Below are positions 32,211 to 44,418 of a DNA stretch of 64,000 nucleotides, piece after piece. The notes beneath the pieces are model-generated. The model was not told where the DNA came from and did no database searches. It saw nothing but the letters and a program-made list of their open reading frames with translations. The translations under genes and the position numbers were made by a program. The first letter of the stretch is position 1. Every line of letters begins with the position of its first letter. Source of the stretch: Ctena decussata (Eukaryota; Mollusca; Bivalvia; Lucinida; Lucinidae); contig OZ022513.1 of assembly GCA_963989385.1 (NCBI GenBank), positions 19,761,928 through 19,825,927 of the forward strand. Direction: 5' to 3'.

Positions 32211-33033
32211 TTTAGACGTCGCATGTATGATAGGTTGAATGAAGAAAAACGAGAAGATTGTTTTGCGATATCCGGGGTCGTATTCATAAAACAACTTAAG
32301 TCGTTGCTAAATTTCTATAAAGGAGATTTCCTACAACAATGAAATTTGCTCTGGAGGAACAGTCTTTGTAAGACTGTTCCTCCAGAGCAAATTTCATAGT
32401 TGTAGGGAATCTCCTTCAAAGTAACTTAGCCTTAGCAACAGCATAGCAACCACTTAAGTCGTTTTATGAATACGGCCCCCGATCATTTCATGCATACCTT
32501 TGTAAAGGTGAGCTTTGTTCTACGCGAGTGAGCATAAAATCATTACCGCAATAAACCTTTGTAGAAAATATACGCGTCGAAAGTAAAGCCAGAAATAAGC
32601 TCCGCCCCGTCAAGTAAAGGAAATCGAGAAATATAAGTTTTGCTGTTCATTAACAGTACTTAGAATTACAATGCAATTCATAAACTCGAAGCCAGTTTGT
32701 CACTGCACAGCTGGTTCGGAGTGACGAAACAATTTCCAATCATACATAAGGAGGGCAAATCACAAACTTGCTATATGTCTCGCTTGTTCGCACATTGTCA
32801 GAAAAAACACAGCTAAAACAATAAACGAAATGTTTACGCCGCCGACGGCGACGATGACGACGTCGCCGACAAAGTAACATATATTCATGTACCTAGTTAC
32901 TACCAGTAACAGGCGAGACAAGAACTGTTAATACTTAAAATGTTATTCGATAAATATATATTGATAAATCTGAACAGCTCTGAAATGCATCATTCATCAT
33001 TCATTATGATGCATGTTTCTCAGTTTCTAACAC
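32211..33033. other. Sequence present once in the window, with a MITE
   Basis: Apart from the MITE at 32274-32480 I see no gene. A GACGACG-rich trinucleotide stretch lies at about 32840-32868. Confidence 0.5.
32274..32480. mobile_element. GGGGTCGTATTCATAAAAC foldback MITE
   Basis: About 207 bp; arms of nearly 100 bp (GTATTCATAAAAC; GAGATTTCCTACAAC; CTCTGGAGGAACAGTCTT) meet at TTGTAA. One copy in the window. Confidence 0.8.
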
Positions 33034-34267
33034 CCCCATTCCACTGGATGACGCTTTGACTGCGCTCTTGGCGATCATCGCGCTTCTCCAAAATTTTCGA
33101 AATCGCCGCAGAAGCGTAGGCATTTGCCAAAACTTGGAACTGGTGCGCTTCCAGTACGCTGCCAGTACGCTTCTAATACTATCTCGCCACGCTAGTCACA
33201 ATGCTGCCGCGATTTAGCTGCGCTTCAGACACGCTTAACGGACTTCGAGGGCGCTTCTAATAGGCTGCCACTACGGCAAAGAATTTTAAGCTACGCTTGA
33301 TCTACGCTTTTTACGATGCATTTGCGATCGTGCTACGACATAAGTGACGGAGCTGCGCTCATGCTGCGCTTGTGTTGCGCTTTGCAACCGCTTCTATGTA
33401 AATCGGCGGAGAATTGGGTTCAGCAGAAGTTAGCCACCAGCATTCAAGCAATATTGATAATATAACAATTCCAGTGGCTATGGCCCAGCTGGCAATCATG
33501 AACTAGTGACTTCGAACAACTCGTCTTGTTCTTCTTGCTGTTCCGGCTCAACTGGGGACTCTGTTCGACGTTCTGAAGTGCGCCTATCTGGCTCAGTTTA
33601 GAGAGCAAGAGCCTGCCCCCCCCCCCTCCCTGTCAAAAGCTGAAGGCGAAATCCACACCCAGGCCTGGTCAGGAGACTATTTTCACGCAGCCTGTACCGC
33701 AGGAAAGGGTTTTCCAACTCCTGCTCCGGGCAGCCTGCATCTTGAATGAAACGTGAGAATCGAGTTATATAACGTCGTGGACACGGTGCGTTTTCATACC
33801 CAGATCGCCATAAGAGCAGAGAAACGCAGATAAAGCACTAAGAGTGCAGCGGAAGCGTCGTGGGTTCGCTATTCATAAATAATAGAGTCGCAGCGGAAGC
33901 GGCAAGAGCGCAACGGGAGCGCAAAGTGCGTAGCAGAAGCGTAGCTGGGTCGCAGACGAATCTCATGGCGCTGTCGGTACGATCCTTCTGCGCTGGTGCT
34001 GCGTAGCTCCCGCTGCTGCTGCGTTCATGAATTTCGAGATACGCTCTTACTACGCTTTCGTTGCGCTTTGAGTCCACGGCGCTTTCCGCTACGTAAATTT
34101 TGAGCAGAGTCAAAACAAGCGCCGTGACTTGGCGATCATGCCGCTTCTGATACGCTTTCACTGCGACTTAGAAGCTTCTCCTGCGCTGCTGTCGCTTCTG
34201 CTACGATTCATGGCACTTTGTCCAAAATTTTGGAGCGCAGTGGAAGCGCCGTCCAGTGGAATGGGGG
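33034..34267. mobile_element. CCCCATTCCACTGGA TIR element, AGCGNAGC-rich
   Basis: Both ends read CCCCATTCCACTGGAnGnCGCT in inverted orientation. The interior is unusually GC-rich for the window and built from GCGCTTCnnnTACGCT words and their complements. The ORFs at 33838-34442 translate this repetition. Single copy, in the unique segment between A2 and B3. Confidence 0.6.
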
Positions 34268-34430
34268 TATAATACCGCAGTGGAAGCGCCGACCAGTGGA
34301 ATGGCGGTATAATACCCCCATTCCACTGGACGGCGCTTCCACTGCGCTCCGAAAGTTTGGACAAAGCGCCATGAATCCTAGCAGAAGCGGCAGCAGCGCA
34401 GGAGAAGCTTCTAGAGGTCGCAGTAAAAGC
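34150..34430. repeat. Long inverted repeat at the end of the TIR element
   Basis: The last ~115 bp of the element (34150-34267) is repeated inverted at 34316-34430, separated by about 50 bp that itself carries GACCAGTGGAATGG and two TATAATACC words. Two element ends meet head to head. The right arm stops inside the MITE at 34430. Confidence 0.75.
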
Positions 34431-34608
34431 CTGGGCATCCACACAGTTCGACCAGACTCTTTGCTAAGCGCTTAAAGACTAGCTAAGTGCCTAAGCTACG
34501 TCCATGCGGACAGCGAAAACTCTGATCAGACTGGGCGGATGCCCAGGCTGATCTGAGTCTGCGCTGGGCGCACAACCACATTGTTGGATTTGTCGTGATG
34601 CGGCTCAT
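34430..34608. mobile_element. GAGCCGCG foldback MITE, left-truncated copy 5
   Basis: Begins at CCTGGGCATCC, so about 75 bp of the left end is missing where it joins the CCCCATTCC element. Otherwise it matches copy 4. Confidence 0.75.
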
Positions 34609-35990
34609 TTAATAATCTCCTCAGTTGCCTCAAGAATGGGAAAGCTGAAAACGTAGTAGAAATGTTTTAGCTCACCTGAGCCGAAGAACTGATAGGATAG
34701 GCAGGCTCCGTCGTCCGTCTGGCATCTGTAAACATTTCCAAAGGTTCTCTCTCAAGCTGCTGAATAGACTGTAACCAACTACCACATATGTGTCAGTGTG
34801 TCAAGTACATGTATGGTCATGTAATTCTCTCCAGTACCATAGACATATACTCTGAACAAGCATATTATAGCAAATAAAGTGGAAGGGCGTTAATTCCTAA
34901 ATTCTGCAAGCTTAACAGTTTTTTTATGCACTCTGCAAATTCGTTTTAACTCTGCCTCTGATATATATTGTGCCAAAACAAGGCCGTATTGCAGCATAAA
35001 CTACCTGTACGTTGGCGATTATCATGAGGGGAGGGTGTGAGGGGGAGAGAGTGAGGGGGGCAAGAGATATGTTATTGGAGAATTAAGAAAAATCGCAAAA
35101 TTACCATTAAATCCAGTCTTTAATGAAATTCTGATACATGCTAATCAGGGTCTCTACTGCTTGCACGTGGTATTCCAGATAAATACATGTACGTAAACAG
35201 AGTTACAATAGAATAATTTTTGACATGAAAATTCTATGGTATAAGTTTCGGTTATTGAAAAATTCCCAGCGCTTCAGTTACATAAAGGCAATGCAAGGTT
35301 TGAGGTACATGTAATATAATGCACTCATATGTCGCAAGAATTCATACATATGAAAAATATCTCTTTTTTCAATCAATGCCGTGTCCTGACCGTATTGTCC
35401 ATAAATATTGAGAGACACAGAGGCGCCCGGGCAAACAGTGCAGACCTAGATCAGACTGCTCTCTAGGAGCAGTCTGATCAGGGTCTGCAATGTTTGCCAT
35501 TCCATCAAATATTTTAATTCACTGTGTCCAATAGGCTATAATAAAATCATTTTTTGTTTTCTTATTACTGAACAATTTGTAATCATGTCCCAATATTAAT
35601 GGCATTTGAGGTAATTTGCGGACCGCTTATTAAGAGCAGTTATGTTTTCAAAGAGCATAAAACAAACAACTTATAATCTGAGTTCGTAAAGGGTTCGGTA
35701 ATCTTTAGTATTTGGCTAAAATGCTTAAGACATAGTTTTATACAGGCAAATTGGAAATTAAACAAAATCAAATTTTAGCCGGACGATAACAACCAACTTG
35801 AAAGACGGAAAATGGAGTTGAAAGAAATATGCAGTGACTGGTGTTCCAAAATATTACACAGTGCGTATGTAAGTAGAATAGATCTACATACTTTTTCATC
35901 TGAACCATAGGCACCAGGGGAGCTCATGACACAAGCAGGCTCCGTTGTCCATGGTCATCCGTCCATCGTGGCGTCTTTGTCTGTATGTCA
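34609..35990. repeat. Module B3
   Basis: The simplest B copy: it lacks the MITE and retroposon of B2 and B5 and gives the empty retroposon site (CAAACAACTTATAATC, about 35664). No gene. Confidence 0.7.
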
Positions 35991-35994
35991 ATAT

Positions 35995-37642
35995 TGTTAC
36001 GGAACTGGGCTGCTGCTGCTTCATTTCATGGTTAGATCGGTGCCGAATTATTGGTTATGATCGATCTATGTAAACACGAATTCGTGTGCCAACTTTGACT
36101 GGAAAATTAGCTCACTAAAACTGATAACTAAGCGTAATCCTGGCACGATGATGAAGTATTACCTTTATATTTTACCATTATGTGCTTTTTGTATGTTGGT
36201 ATGCATTTTTATCGCTGTATTTTGGGTTTAAATCAGCCAATTAACGGGATTTCAGTTCTCTGCACCAACGCTTTGTCTTCGGAACCTCTCGGTACTTTCC
36301 GGGTGTTGGCGGCAGGACTATCCGAATCGACCGAAACTGCACCAACGTTACGGAAATGTACGAGGCGCACCAACACCGCTCGTGAGGTCAACTGATGACG
36401 TTACAGGGTATCACGTGCCCTGGGCCTATATAAGTTACGTCGCAGTGGGTAATGGACGGACGCTCGGCGCCCCGTTACTGCGGCTATGGATTCGTTCCGC
36501 TGAGGTGCGGGGGTAGCGTCGATATGAGAATTGAAATATGATGATGATGTGTCGGCCATTAGTTTGTACTTCGGTCAACTGATCCACATCAACTCTCTTG
36601 CTTGCTTAAGAAATATTAGAAATAACACCAATCACTATAGCTACTGTGCACCAACTGTACACCAACAGATCACCATGCCTGCTAGGAGAAATTTATATGG
36701 ACCTTTAGAGGTCTGTCTCTCATATTCATTTATTTTAATATTTCTCTAGCGTTGGTGCTTGTTGGCGTGTTTACTTTTTCTGTTGGTTTTGGTTGGCACA
36801 TGATTCTACTTTAAATAAGTCTTAAGACTTCTAGACTTTGTATTTAGAACTAAAGCAACTTTGATAATTATCTTAGGGACCACTGCCACCACACCTTAGG
36901 TTTGGTGCACTCAGACACACACACACACACACACCAACGAATGGTGCACTTGCTGTTGGTGCATGCACCCATGATTTGTACAACTTGTTGAAGTTACTTA
37001 TACCTATGGCTGATGCTATCCACTTATGGTGCATAACTTAAACATACCGTTGGTGCATGCATTCATGATTGGTGCCACTTGTTGGTGGTGCTTACATCCT
37101 AATTTGTTGCAATACTTTGATGGTGCATACGTTTACCTGTGTTAAGTGCTTACACCCATGATTGGTGCATTCACCCATGATTGGTGCTCTCACCCATGAT
37201 TGGTGCATTCACCCATGATTGGTGCACTCACCCATGATTGGTACACCCTCCTATGATTGGTGCACCCTCACTGTATTATAGGCAAAGTTAGGAATTATAT
37301 AGGAAATTATAGGATACTTAATTTGAACAAGACACTACTTGTAAGGCCAAATATTCTATCTTGTTAATAGTTGGAATGTATACGTTTGATTCTAAACTAC
37401 TTAGCATTGGATACTAACCAGCACATTTCTATCTATATTGTATGTCTATAATACATCTAAGATGTACTGTTACATGTTTAAGAAAGAGTTCTTTTAATAG
37501 ACGAGTTAAAACTAGCCTATGTCTTGCCTTTCTATTCGCTTCCACTAACTAAGCTACCAGTCCAGGTGAACCCTCGCAATTATGCAGCACCCTAGTTATT
37601 CTTGATTGTTTGAAGCTACCTCGGCGCTGGGGTTCCGCTGCA
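35995..37642 (+). mobile_element. Solo LTR-like element, C2, with ~99-bp insertion
   Basis: Same ends and ATAT flanks as C1; no 4.87-kb element (junction GATGCTATCCA near 37014). Length without the insert is about 1,549 bp. It has a longer (CA)n run than C1 near 36915. TATA at about 36426. Confidence 0.7.
36450..36548 (+). mobile_element. ~99-bp short insertion carrying the conserved core
   Basis: Absent from C1 and C3 at the same point (CAGTGGG|TGTCGGCC). It holds CGGCGCCCCGTTACTGCGG, CTATGGATTCGTTCCGCTGA and GAGAATTGAAAT and ends in an ATGATGATG run, as a short retroposon tail might. It lies just 3' of the LTR TATA box and so within the likely transcript leader. Confidence 0.55.
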
Positions 37643-37852
37643 ATATTTACATACAAGGTATCCTCTAAAGCCGCTAGACCGATTGAAACCAAATTTCATA
37701 TGGAGTCTCCAAGGATTGGGATAAGTTTGTTCAAACACTCCTCTACACATAACCGATATGGCCGCCTACATGGTAAAATGCATGCTTTAAAATCTTTACT
37801 AGAACTAAAAGAAACGTTCTAGTTCAAAGTATACTGTACCACCGATGTCACA

Positions 37853-38007
37853 GGAGCGGCAGTAGTGTAGTGGATAACACGCTGGAGTACCAATCCAGGG
37901 ATCGCAAGATCGAACCTCCGCTTCTCCCGCCTTTCGGATGAGACTTTAAATCGAGGTCCCGTCTCCGTATGCCAAAATTGTTGGCGGGACGTCGAACTCG
38001 AGTTCAA
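37853..38007 (+). mobile_element. tRNA-derived SINE (copy S3)
   Basis: Same family and tail variant as S2. Confidence 0.75.
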
Positions 38008-39150
38008 TAATAAACATAAATATTGGTGTCACACGCTCTTAATAGGCTTGTTTAAACGAACACAAGACCATGTATTAACAATTAACAGGGCTTTTCACGT
38101 TCTGTATTGACTCGGTTTGCGACAAGATTGCATTAGCAGTTATCCATAAAAGACTTACCACAGGATTACACAAATTCGGATATTGTAAAAATGGAAGTGC
38201 AGTCGACATCGAATGAAAACTTTGATGAACATGATTTTGACTTGTAAACTGCTGCTTAAAGTTGGACAAAATTCACGATAGTTGACCATGGCCTGAAACG
38301 AGAATTTCATAGACATGCATAGTGCGTGTAGGAATCAGCAAGGTAATGGTGATGAGGCCGAAAAATAGTGCCAAAAAATTTTGTTATTTTGTAGCATTGA
38401 AGTGGGGTTTATGCAATAGCGATCTAACATTTTTTCCAGCGCATTTACTTTTGCAAGGTCCATCGAAGATGTTGAATACCTCGGCATTTGGCCTCAGTTT
38501 TCAACATCTCCCTCGGGACCTTGCTAACGTTAATACATGAAAAAAAAACATGTTTGATCCCTTCTACAGAATGAGCTCCAGATAAGAAACGGTAACAGGG
38601 ACAGCTCTGTGCTGATCAGAGCTCTAGGTGAGAGGGAGTATTTGATGATAATTAGGGAGAAATTTTCGTTAATTCTGCATAAAACCATATGTTGTGACCC
38701 CTCATCTGAACCGTCTTGTCGAGACGGTTCAGATGAGGGGTCACAATATATGGTTTTATGCAGAAATAAGAAAAATTATCTTTAATTATCATCAAATACT
38801 CCTTCTTATCTAGAGCTCTGGCTGATTTTTGTTCTTATTTCTAAATGAATGTTGTTACCCCATATTAGAATCGTCTTGACAAGACAGTTTAAATAAGGGG
38901 TCACAACACATTTTTTTTGCCGAGAAATAAGAAAAATTGTCCTTAAATTATCACTGTTACCCATTCTCGACCACTGGACAATCAAAAATACGATCTCTGC
39001 CAGCCCGATTATCTATGGGATGGGAGAAGGCGCCTCGAAACCTTCGGTATTGCAGCACCCTACGGGTATTGGCCTATGGTAGGGCAACAGGCTGCTATGC
39101 TTTCAGCAGGTGCGAAATGAAGGTTAAGATTTCTTTTCTTTCTTTTTTTT
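38008..39150. repeat. Module A3, single-copy part
   Basis: As A2, with the GCTGAT-flanked MITE at 38617-38820. No gene. Confidence 0.7.
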
Positions 39151-39999
39151 TGTCCCCTGCCTTTCGAAGAAAAGCGGAGGAACATAGTTTTCGGCTTTCC
39201 GTCCTTCCGTCTTTCCGTCCTTCCGTCCCCCTAAAGTAGTAGGTACCTTGTGTGCGCCACTCCTCCTACAGTTTTATGCCGATTCTTTCGAAACTTTACA
39301 GCTGTTTTTGTCATGGTCTGAAGATATGCACGTGGTTTGGATATAATCCTGAGATAATTTTTGTCACTTTTTCACTAGTTGAACTTAGTCATTTTAGGCG
39401 TTTTTACTATCAAAATGGGTACCTTGTGTGCGCAACTCCTCCAACAGTTTTTATGCCGATGCCTTTGAAACTTCACAGGTGTTTTGTTCATGGTCTGAAG
39501 ATATGCATGTGGTTTCAATAGAATCCTCACATTATTTTTTGTCGCTTTTACACAAGTTGAACTTAGTCATTTTTTAGGCGTTTTTACGATCATAGTGACT
39601 AGATAGTGGGTACCTTGTGTGCGCAACTCCTCCTACAGTTTTATGCCGATTCCTTGGAAACTTCATGGGTATTTTGGTCATGGTCTGAAAATATGCATGT
39701 GGTTTGGATATAATCCTCACATTATTTTTTATTACTTTTTTCGCAAATTGAACTTAGCCATTTTTCATACATTTTTACTATCAAAGTGAATAGATAGTGG
39801 GTACCTTGTGTGTGCAACTTATGCCGATTCCTTTTAAACTTCACAGTTCTTTTGATCACGGTCTGAAGATATGCATGTGGTTTGGATATAATCCTCACAT
39901 TATTTTTTATTACTCTTTTCACATTTTTAACTTAGCCGCTTTTCCAGCTCAAACACTAAGTGTATGTACAGTGGAGACCTAGTTTCCAAGGCGGGGGAC
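39151..39999 (+). mobile_element. TIR element with ~190-bp tandem units (A3)
   Basis: Left end GTCCCCTGCCTTTCG; four units from about 39241 (39419, 39608, 39799), the last shortened; right end AAGGCGGGGGACATAAA. Its left part matches A1 more closely than A2 (CAAAATGGGTACC; degenerate GTCCCCTGCC). Confidence 0.7.
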
Positions 40000-40575
40000 A
40001 TAAATTCGTCGAATTTGCTTGTTTATTATTATTTTTGCCCTTGTATAACCTTTGGCTTCTTTCTCTGGTAGATGGTTCGATGATGACTTAAATGCTTATG
40101 GCTGAAAAGCTGTAAACAGCCCCGGATCCAGAGGTGGGCTTTGGGATTCAGCTCCGCCATCTGGGCCTCTGTGTTACGGATGATATGTAGGACTCCAGAT
40201 AATAAGGGGTACCTGATTACAGTTTGAGATGATTTATTTATGTTGTTGCACTAAAATTTACGTTGTGAAATCTCATTAGGGTTACAACATATATTTAAAG
40301 GCAAAACTGACATTCTTAAAAATTCTCATCACATTGATCCCTAATTATGACACATATTTTCAAGCCCATCCCCTCTTTCCCCGTCCCATCCCCCCAACCC
40401 AACACACACATACTTCTCGCAACCTCCCAGACCCACCAGTTATCTGGGGCCCTATCAGTACGTGATGGTCTGTATCCGGGCCTGGTAAACCCAAAACAAC
40501 TGTCCGACCAACCGATTATCTATCTGGCATGAATGTTATGGGCATCAGCCCGGCGTCATCACAACGTTGTTTAGA
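40000..40575. repeat. Module A3, right part
   Basis: Counterpart of 31656-32210; ends at GTTGTTTAGAC. No gene. Confidence 0.5.
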
Positions 40576-41355
40576 CATTGTACACAGTATCCGAACGCAC
40601 TGTACCATCTCTTCCGGTTTACATAGTGTCGAATTGAGAGTACAAAATTCGCTTATAACCAGTAGTCGGAAATCATTGTGTTTTGAGATTTTAACCGGAA
40701 TCTGCTGCGTCATTTATAGATATTCAGCTTCGAAAATGTAAAGAGGTTAGTTTAATATAATTTGCTCTTCGGTCGTTTACTTTATTGCCCTGTACAATGT
40801 CGTGTATGGGTGGATAGTAAATGGCACAGTATTCAAATCGCCCTTGGCATGATTCTAAAACCATTCAGGCTGAGCCTTTTCTTACATGTTTAATAAAAAT
40901 CTTTAAAATAAACGGAAGGCGTTATCAATCTACAGTTGGTTTGTTTTGATAGCAGGCTGATAGCTAGGTTTTGCACGACACAAACTCGTGTTAAATTAGC
41001 TGTTCGGAATAAAATTTCTGTGACGGCCATGAGGTTTTCATTGTACAGGGTGCAGTCTGTGTCCAAATTTTTTTGTCAAAACACACAGGTGAGACAGGTA
41101 AGACTATTTTAACAAGGTTGAACAATTTCATCTACACACCACTGATCATGTCAGAAATGTATTATTTATATTGCAGGTGTTAACATGGGTATGCTTGCCT
41201 ACCCTATATTTAATAAATGCGTCCAGTGTACATTTACTTTGTACATGGTTGAACATTTGAGAAAAAGCTACCGTTTTCATCTGGTCTACATTACAATTTG
41301 AGAAAGAGTTGCCATACCAACCGAAATGCTGACAATGACCAAATTTTAGTAAACT
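40576..41355. other. Sequence present once, then D-end flank
   Basis: 40576 to about 41305 appears once in the window and has no recognised gene; the ORFs over 40516-40741 and 41146-41382 are unsupported. From about 41309 it matches 18290 onwards, the flank of MITE copy 4. Confidence 0.5.
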
Positions 41356-41593
41356 TGAGCCGCGACACGAGAAAACCAACAAAGTGGTTGTGCGCCAAGC
41401 GCAGACTCAGATCAGCCTGGGCATCCACACAGTTCGACCAGACTCTTTGCTAAGCGCTTAAAGACTAGCTAAGTGCCTGAGCTACGTCCATGCGGACAGC
41501 GAAAACTCTGATCACACTGGGCGGATGCCCAGGCTGATCTGCGTCTGCGCTGGGCGCACAACCACATAGATGGATTTGTCGTGTTGAGGCTCA
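41356..41593. mobile_element. GAGCCGCG foldback MITE, copy 6
   Basis: Full-length relative of copy 4 with the same left flank. Confidence 0.8.
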
Positions 41594-42940
41594 TTTAATA
41601 ATCACCTCAGTTGCCTTAAGAATGGGGAAGCTGAAAACGTTGTAGAAATATTTTAGCTCACCTGAGCCGAAGAACTGATAGGATAGGCAGGCTCCGTCGT
41701 CCGTCTGTCATCTGTAAACATTTTCAAAGAACTTCTCTCAGAAGCTGATGAGTAGACTGTAACCAAGTACCGCATCTTTGTCAGTGTGTCAAGTACATGT
41801 ATGGTCATATAATTCTCTCCAATACCATAGACACATGCTCTGAACAAGCATATTATAGCAAATAAAGTGGAAGGGCGTTCACTCGTTAATTCTGCAGGCT
41901 TAACGTTTTTTATGCACTCTGCAAATTCTTTTTAATTCTGCCCTCTTACATATATTGTTCCAATACAAGGCCGTATTGCCGCATAAACTACATGTACGTT
42001 GGCGATTATCATGAGGGGACGGTGTGAGGGGGAGAGAGTGTGGGGCCTAGATATATGTTATTGGAGAATTAAGCAAAATCGCAAATTACCATCAAATCCA
42101 GTCTTTGATCAAACTCCGATGCATGCTAATCAGGGTCTCCACTGCTTGCACGTGGTATTCCAGATAAATACATGTACGTAAACAGAGTTACAATAGAATA
42201 AATTTTGACATGAAAATTCTATGGTATTAGTTTCGGTTATTGAAAAATTCCCAGAGTTTCAGTTACATAAAGCCAATGCAAGGTTTGAGGTACATGTAAT
42301 ATAATGCACTCATATGTCGCATGAATTCATACATATGAAGTATCTCTTTTTTCAATCAATGCCGTGTCCTGACCGTATTGTCCATAAATATTAAGAGACA
42401 CAGAGGCGCCCGGGCGAACAGTGTAGCCCTAGACTAGACTGCTCTCTAGGAGCAGTCTGATCAGGGTCTGCAATGTTTGCCATTCCATCAAATATGTTAA
42501 TTCACTGTCCTATAGGCTATAATAAAATCATTTTTGTTTTCTAATTATAGAACAATTTGTAAGTATGTCCCAATATTAATGGCATTTGAGGTAATTTGCG
42601 GACCGCTAATTAAAAGCAGTTATGTTTTCAAAGAACATAAACAATAAAGGATTCGGTAATCTTTAGTATTTGGCTAAAATGCTTAAAACATCTAATACAG
42701 CCAAATTGGAAATTAAACAAAATCGAATTTTAGCTGGACAGTAACAACCAACTTGAAAGACGGAAAATGGAGTTGAAAGAAATATGCAGTGACTGGTGTT
42801 CCAAACTATTACACAGTACGTATGTAAGTAGAATACATACTTTTTAGCTAATCTGAACCATAGGCTCCAGAGAAGCTCATACAACAAGCAGGCTCCGTTG
42901 GCCATGGTCATCCGTCCATCGTCGGCGTCTTTGTCCGTCT
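41594..42940. repeat. Module B4
   Basis: A deletion takes out the retroposon target (AACATAAACAATAAAGG, about 42635). The G-rich run near 42012 is degraded. No gene. Confidence 0.7.
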
Positions 42941-43150
42941 TTCAATATTTACAAGTTATCCTCTAAAGCCGCTAGACCGATTGAAACCAAATTTATTATG
43001 GAGCCTCCAGAGATTAGGAAAAGTTTGTTCAAACACTCCTCGACTTATAACCGATATGGCCGCCTACATGGTAAAATGCATGTTTTAAAATCTTTACCAG
43101 AACTAAAAGAAACGTTCTAGTTCAAAGTATACTGTACCACCGATGTCACA
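42941..43150. repeat. C locus, empty allele of the LTR insertion (unit 4)
   Basis: Reads TTCAATATTTACAAG at 42941-42955 without the LTR, the cleanest pre-insertion site in the window. Confidence 0.75.
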
Positions 43151-43306
43151 GGAGCGGCAGTAGTGTAGTGGATAACACGCTGGAGTACCAATCCAGGGAT
43201 CGCAAGATCGAACCTCCGCTTCTCCGGTCTTTCGGATGAGACTTTAAATCGAGGTCCCGTCTCCGTATGACCAAATTGTTGGCGGTACGTTAAACTAGAG
43301 TTAAAG
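43151..43306 (+). mobile_element. tRNA-derived SINE (copy S4)
   Basis: Same tail type as S1; followed by module D. Confidence 0.75.
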
Positions 43307-43990
43307 CACCAGTCACACACTCACATTACGGATAGGGCGGATAGTTGCGGATAAAATCCTCAGTTTATCCGCTGAATTTGTGGGCGTGGTCTAATTTTAT
43401 TTAATGAATTTACGGATATAGTTACCAATAGATCCGTATGGATACGAATTTGTACGAACTAGTAACCTTCCGTTACCTTTTGTAACCTTTAGATGCGGAT
43501 AAATACCTTCAGATGCGGACTGTTGCGCATGCCTAGCGGATAGAAGAATAGAAAAGATTAACTGCGACGTCCACATCTGTGTCTGCTCCTTGTAAGCTCC
43601 AGTCACACACACACATACGGATTGTGCGGATACTACGTATGGCCCGTCCGTATCTATCCGTTTTATCCGTAATTGATCCGCATCAGATCCGCAAAGTCCG
43701 TAACTGTCCGTATCATATCTGCAGAGTCCGCAGGATCCGCGTCGAAATTTTGAAAAGTTTCAAAATTCGGGCGCGGATGAGTAAACCGTAATGGTGCGTT
43801 ACTAAACGCATATATCCGCATCTATCTCCGTGACGCATACGTATCTGTTCCGTATCTTATCCGTTATTGAACCTATCATTCCGCAGTCCCACTCCAAGTT
43901 GAGGACCGATACGGTTTATAAGCGGATCGTTACCTTTAGTTACGGAAGTTACGGGTCTCATTCGGCGTACTGTAACGGACTGTTTGGTTT
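43307..43990. repeat. CGGAT/ATCCG-rich block (D2)
   Basis: Counterpart of 4000-4675, with a small insertion near 43558-43590 (TTAACTGC and CTTGTAAGC). Confidence 0.55.
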
Positions 43991-44418
43991 AAACATATTT
44001 TATTCAATTTTTTTCAATTCATATATATATTGTAACAATATGAATAATAGGATTGGAACGAAAGCACACGTACTTATAAAGTTCCTCTCCTTAACTATAT
44101 CCAACATGCAAATATCATGGCGATAGCTTGACAAAATAAGTTAAACAAAATTTACATTTAAATATATATGTAATATCGTTTACAAAAACCAGTGATTAAT
44201 ATTGAAACCAAATGATAGGGAAAAGTGTCCGGACAAGAAGGAAAAAAAGAAGACAGTGTAGAAAAGGAGCATAAAAAAGAAAAGATACAACTTTACAAAC
44301 TATGCAACCGAGGATGAGAGAGGGGGCACAGAATCGCAGAGACAGTCGCATCAAGCACTCTGACTACCATTACTTACATAAGTACCAGCCGCTTGCCATA
44401 AGCTAAGAAAATATGCTA
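43991..44418. other. LINE 3' side or flank in D2
   Basis: Counterpart of 4676-5071; no gene. Confidence 0.4.

Noticed and set aside
33838..34475. Overlapping ORFs of 78-107 codons on both strands
   Set aside because: All translate the AGCG/CGCT word array of a TIR element; simultaneous openness on both strands reflects composition.
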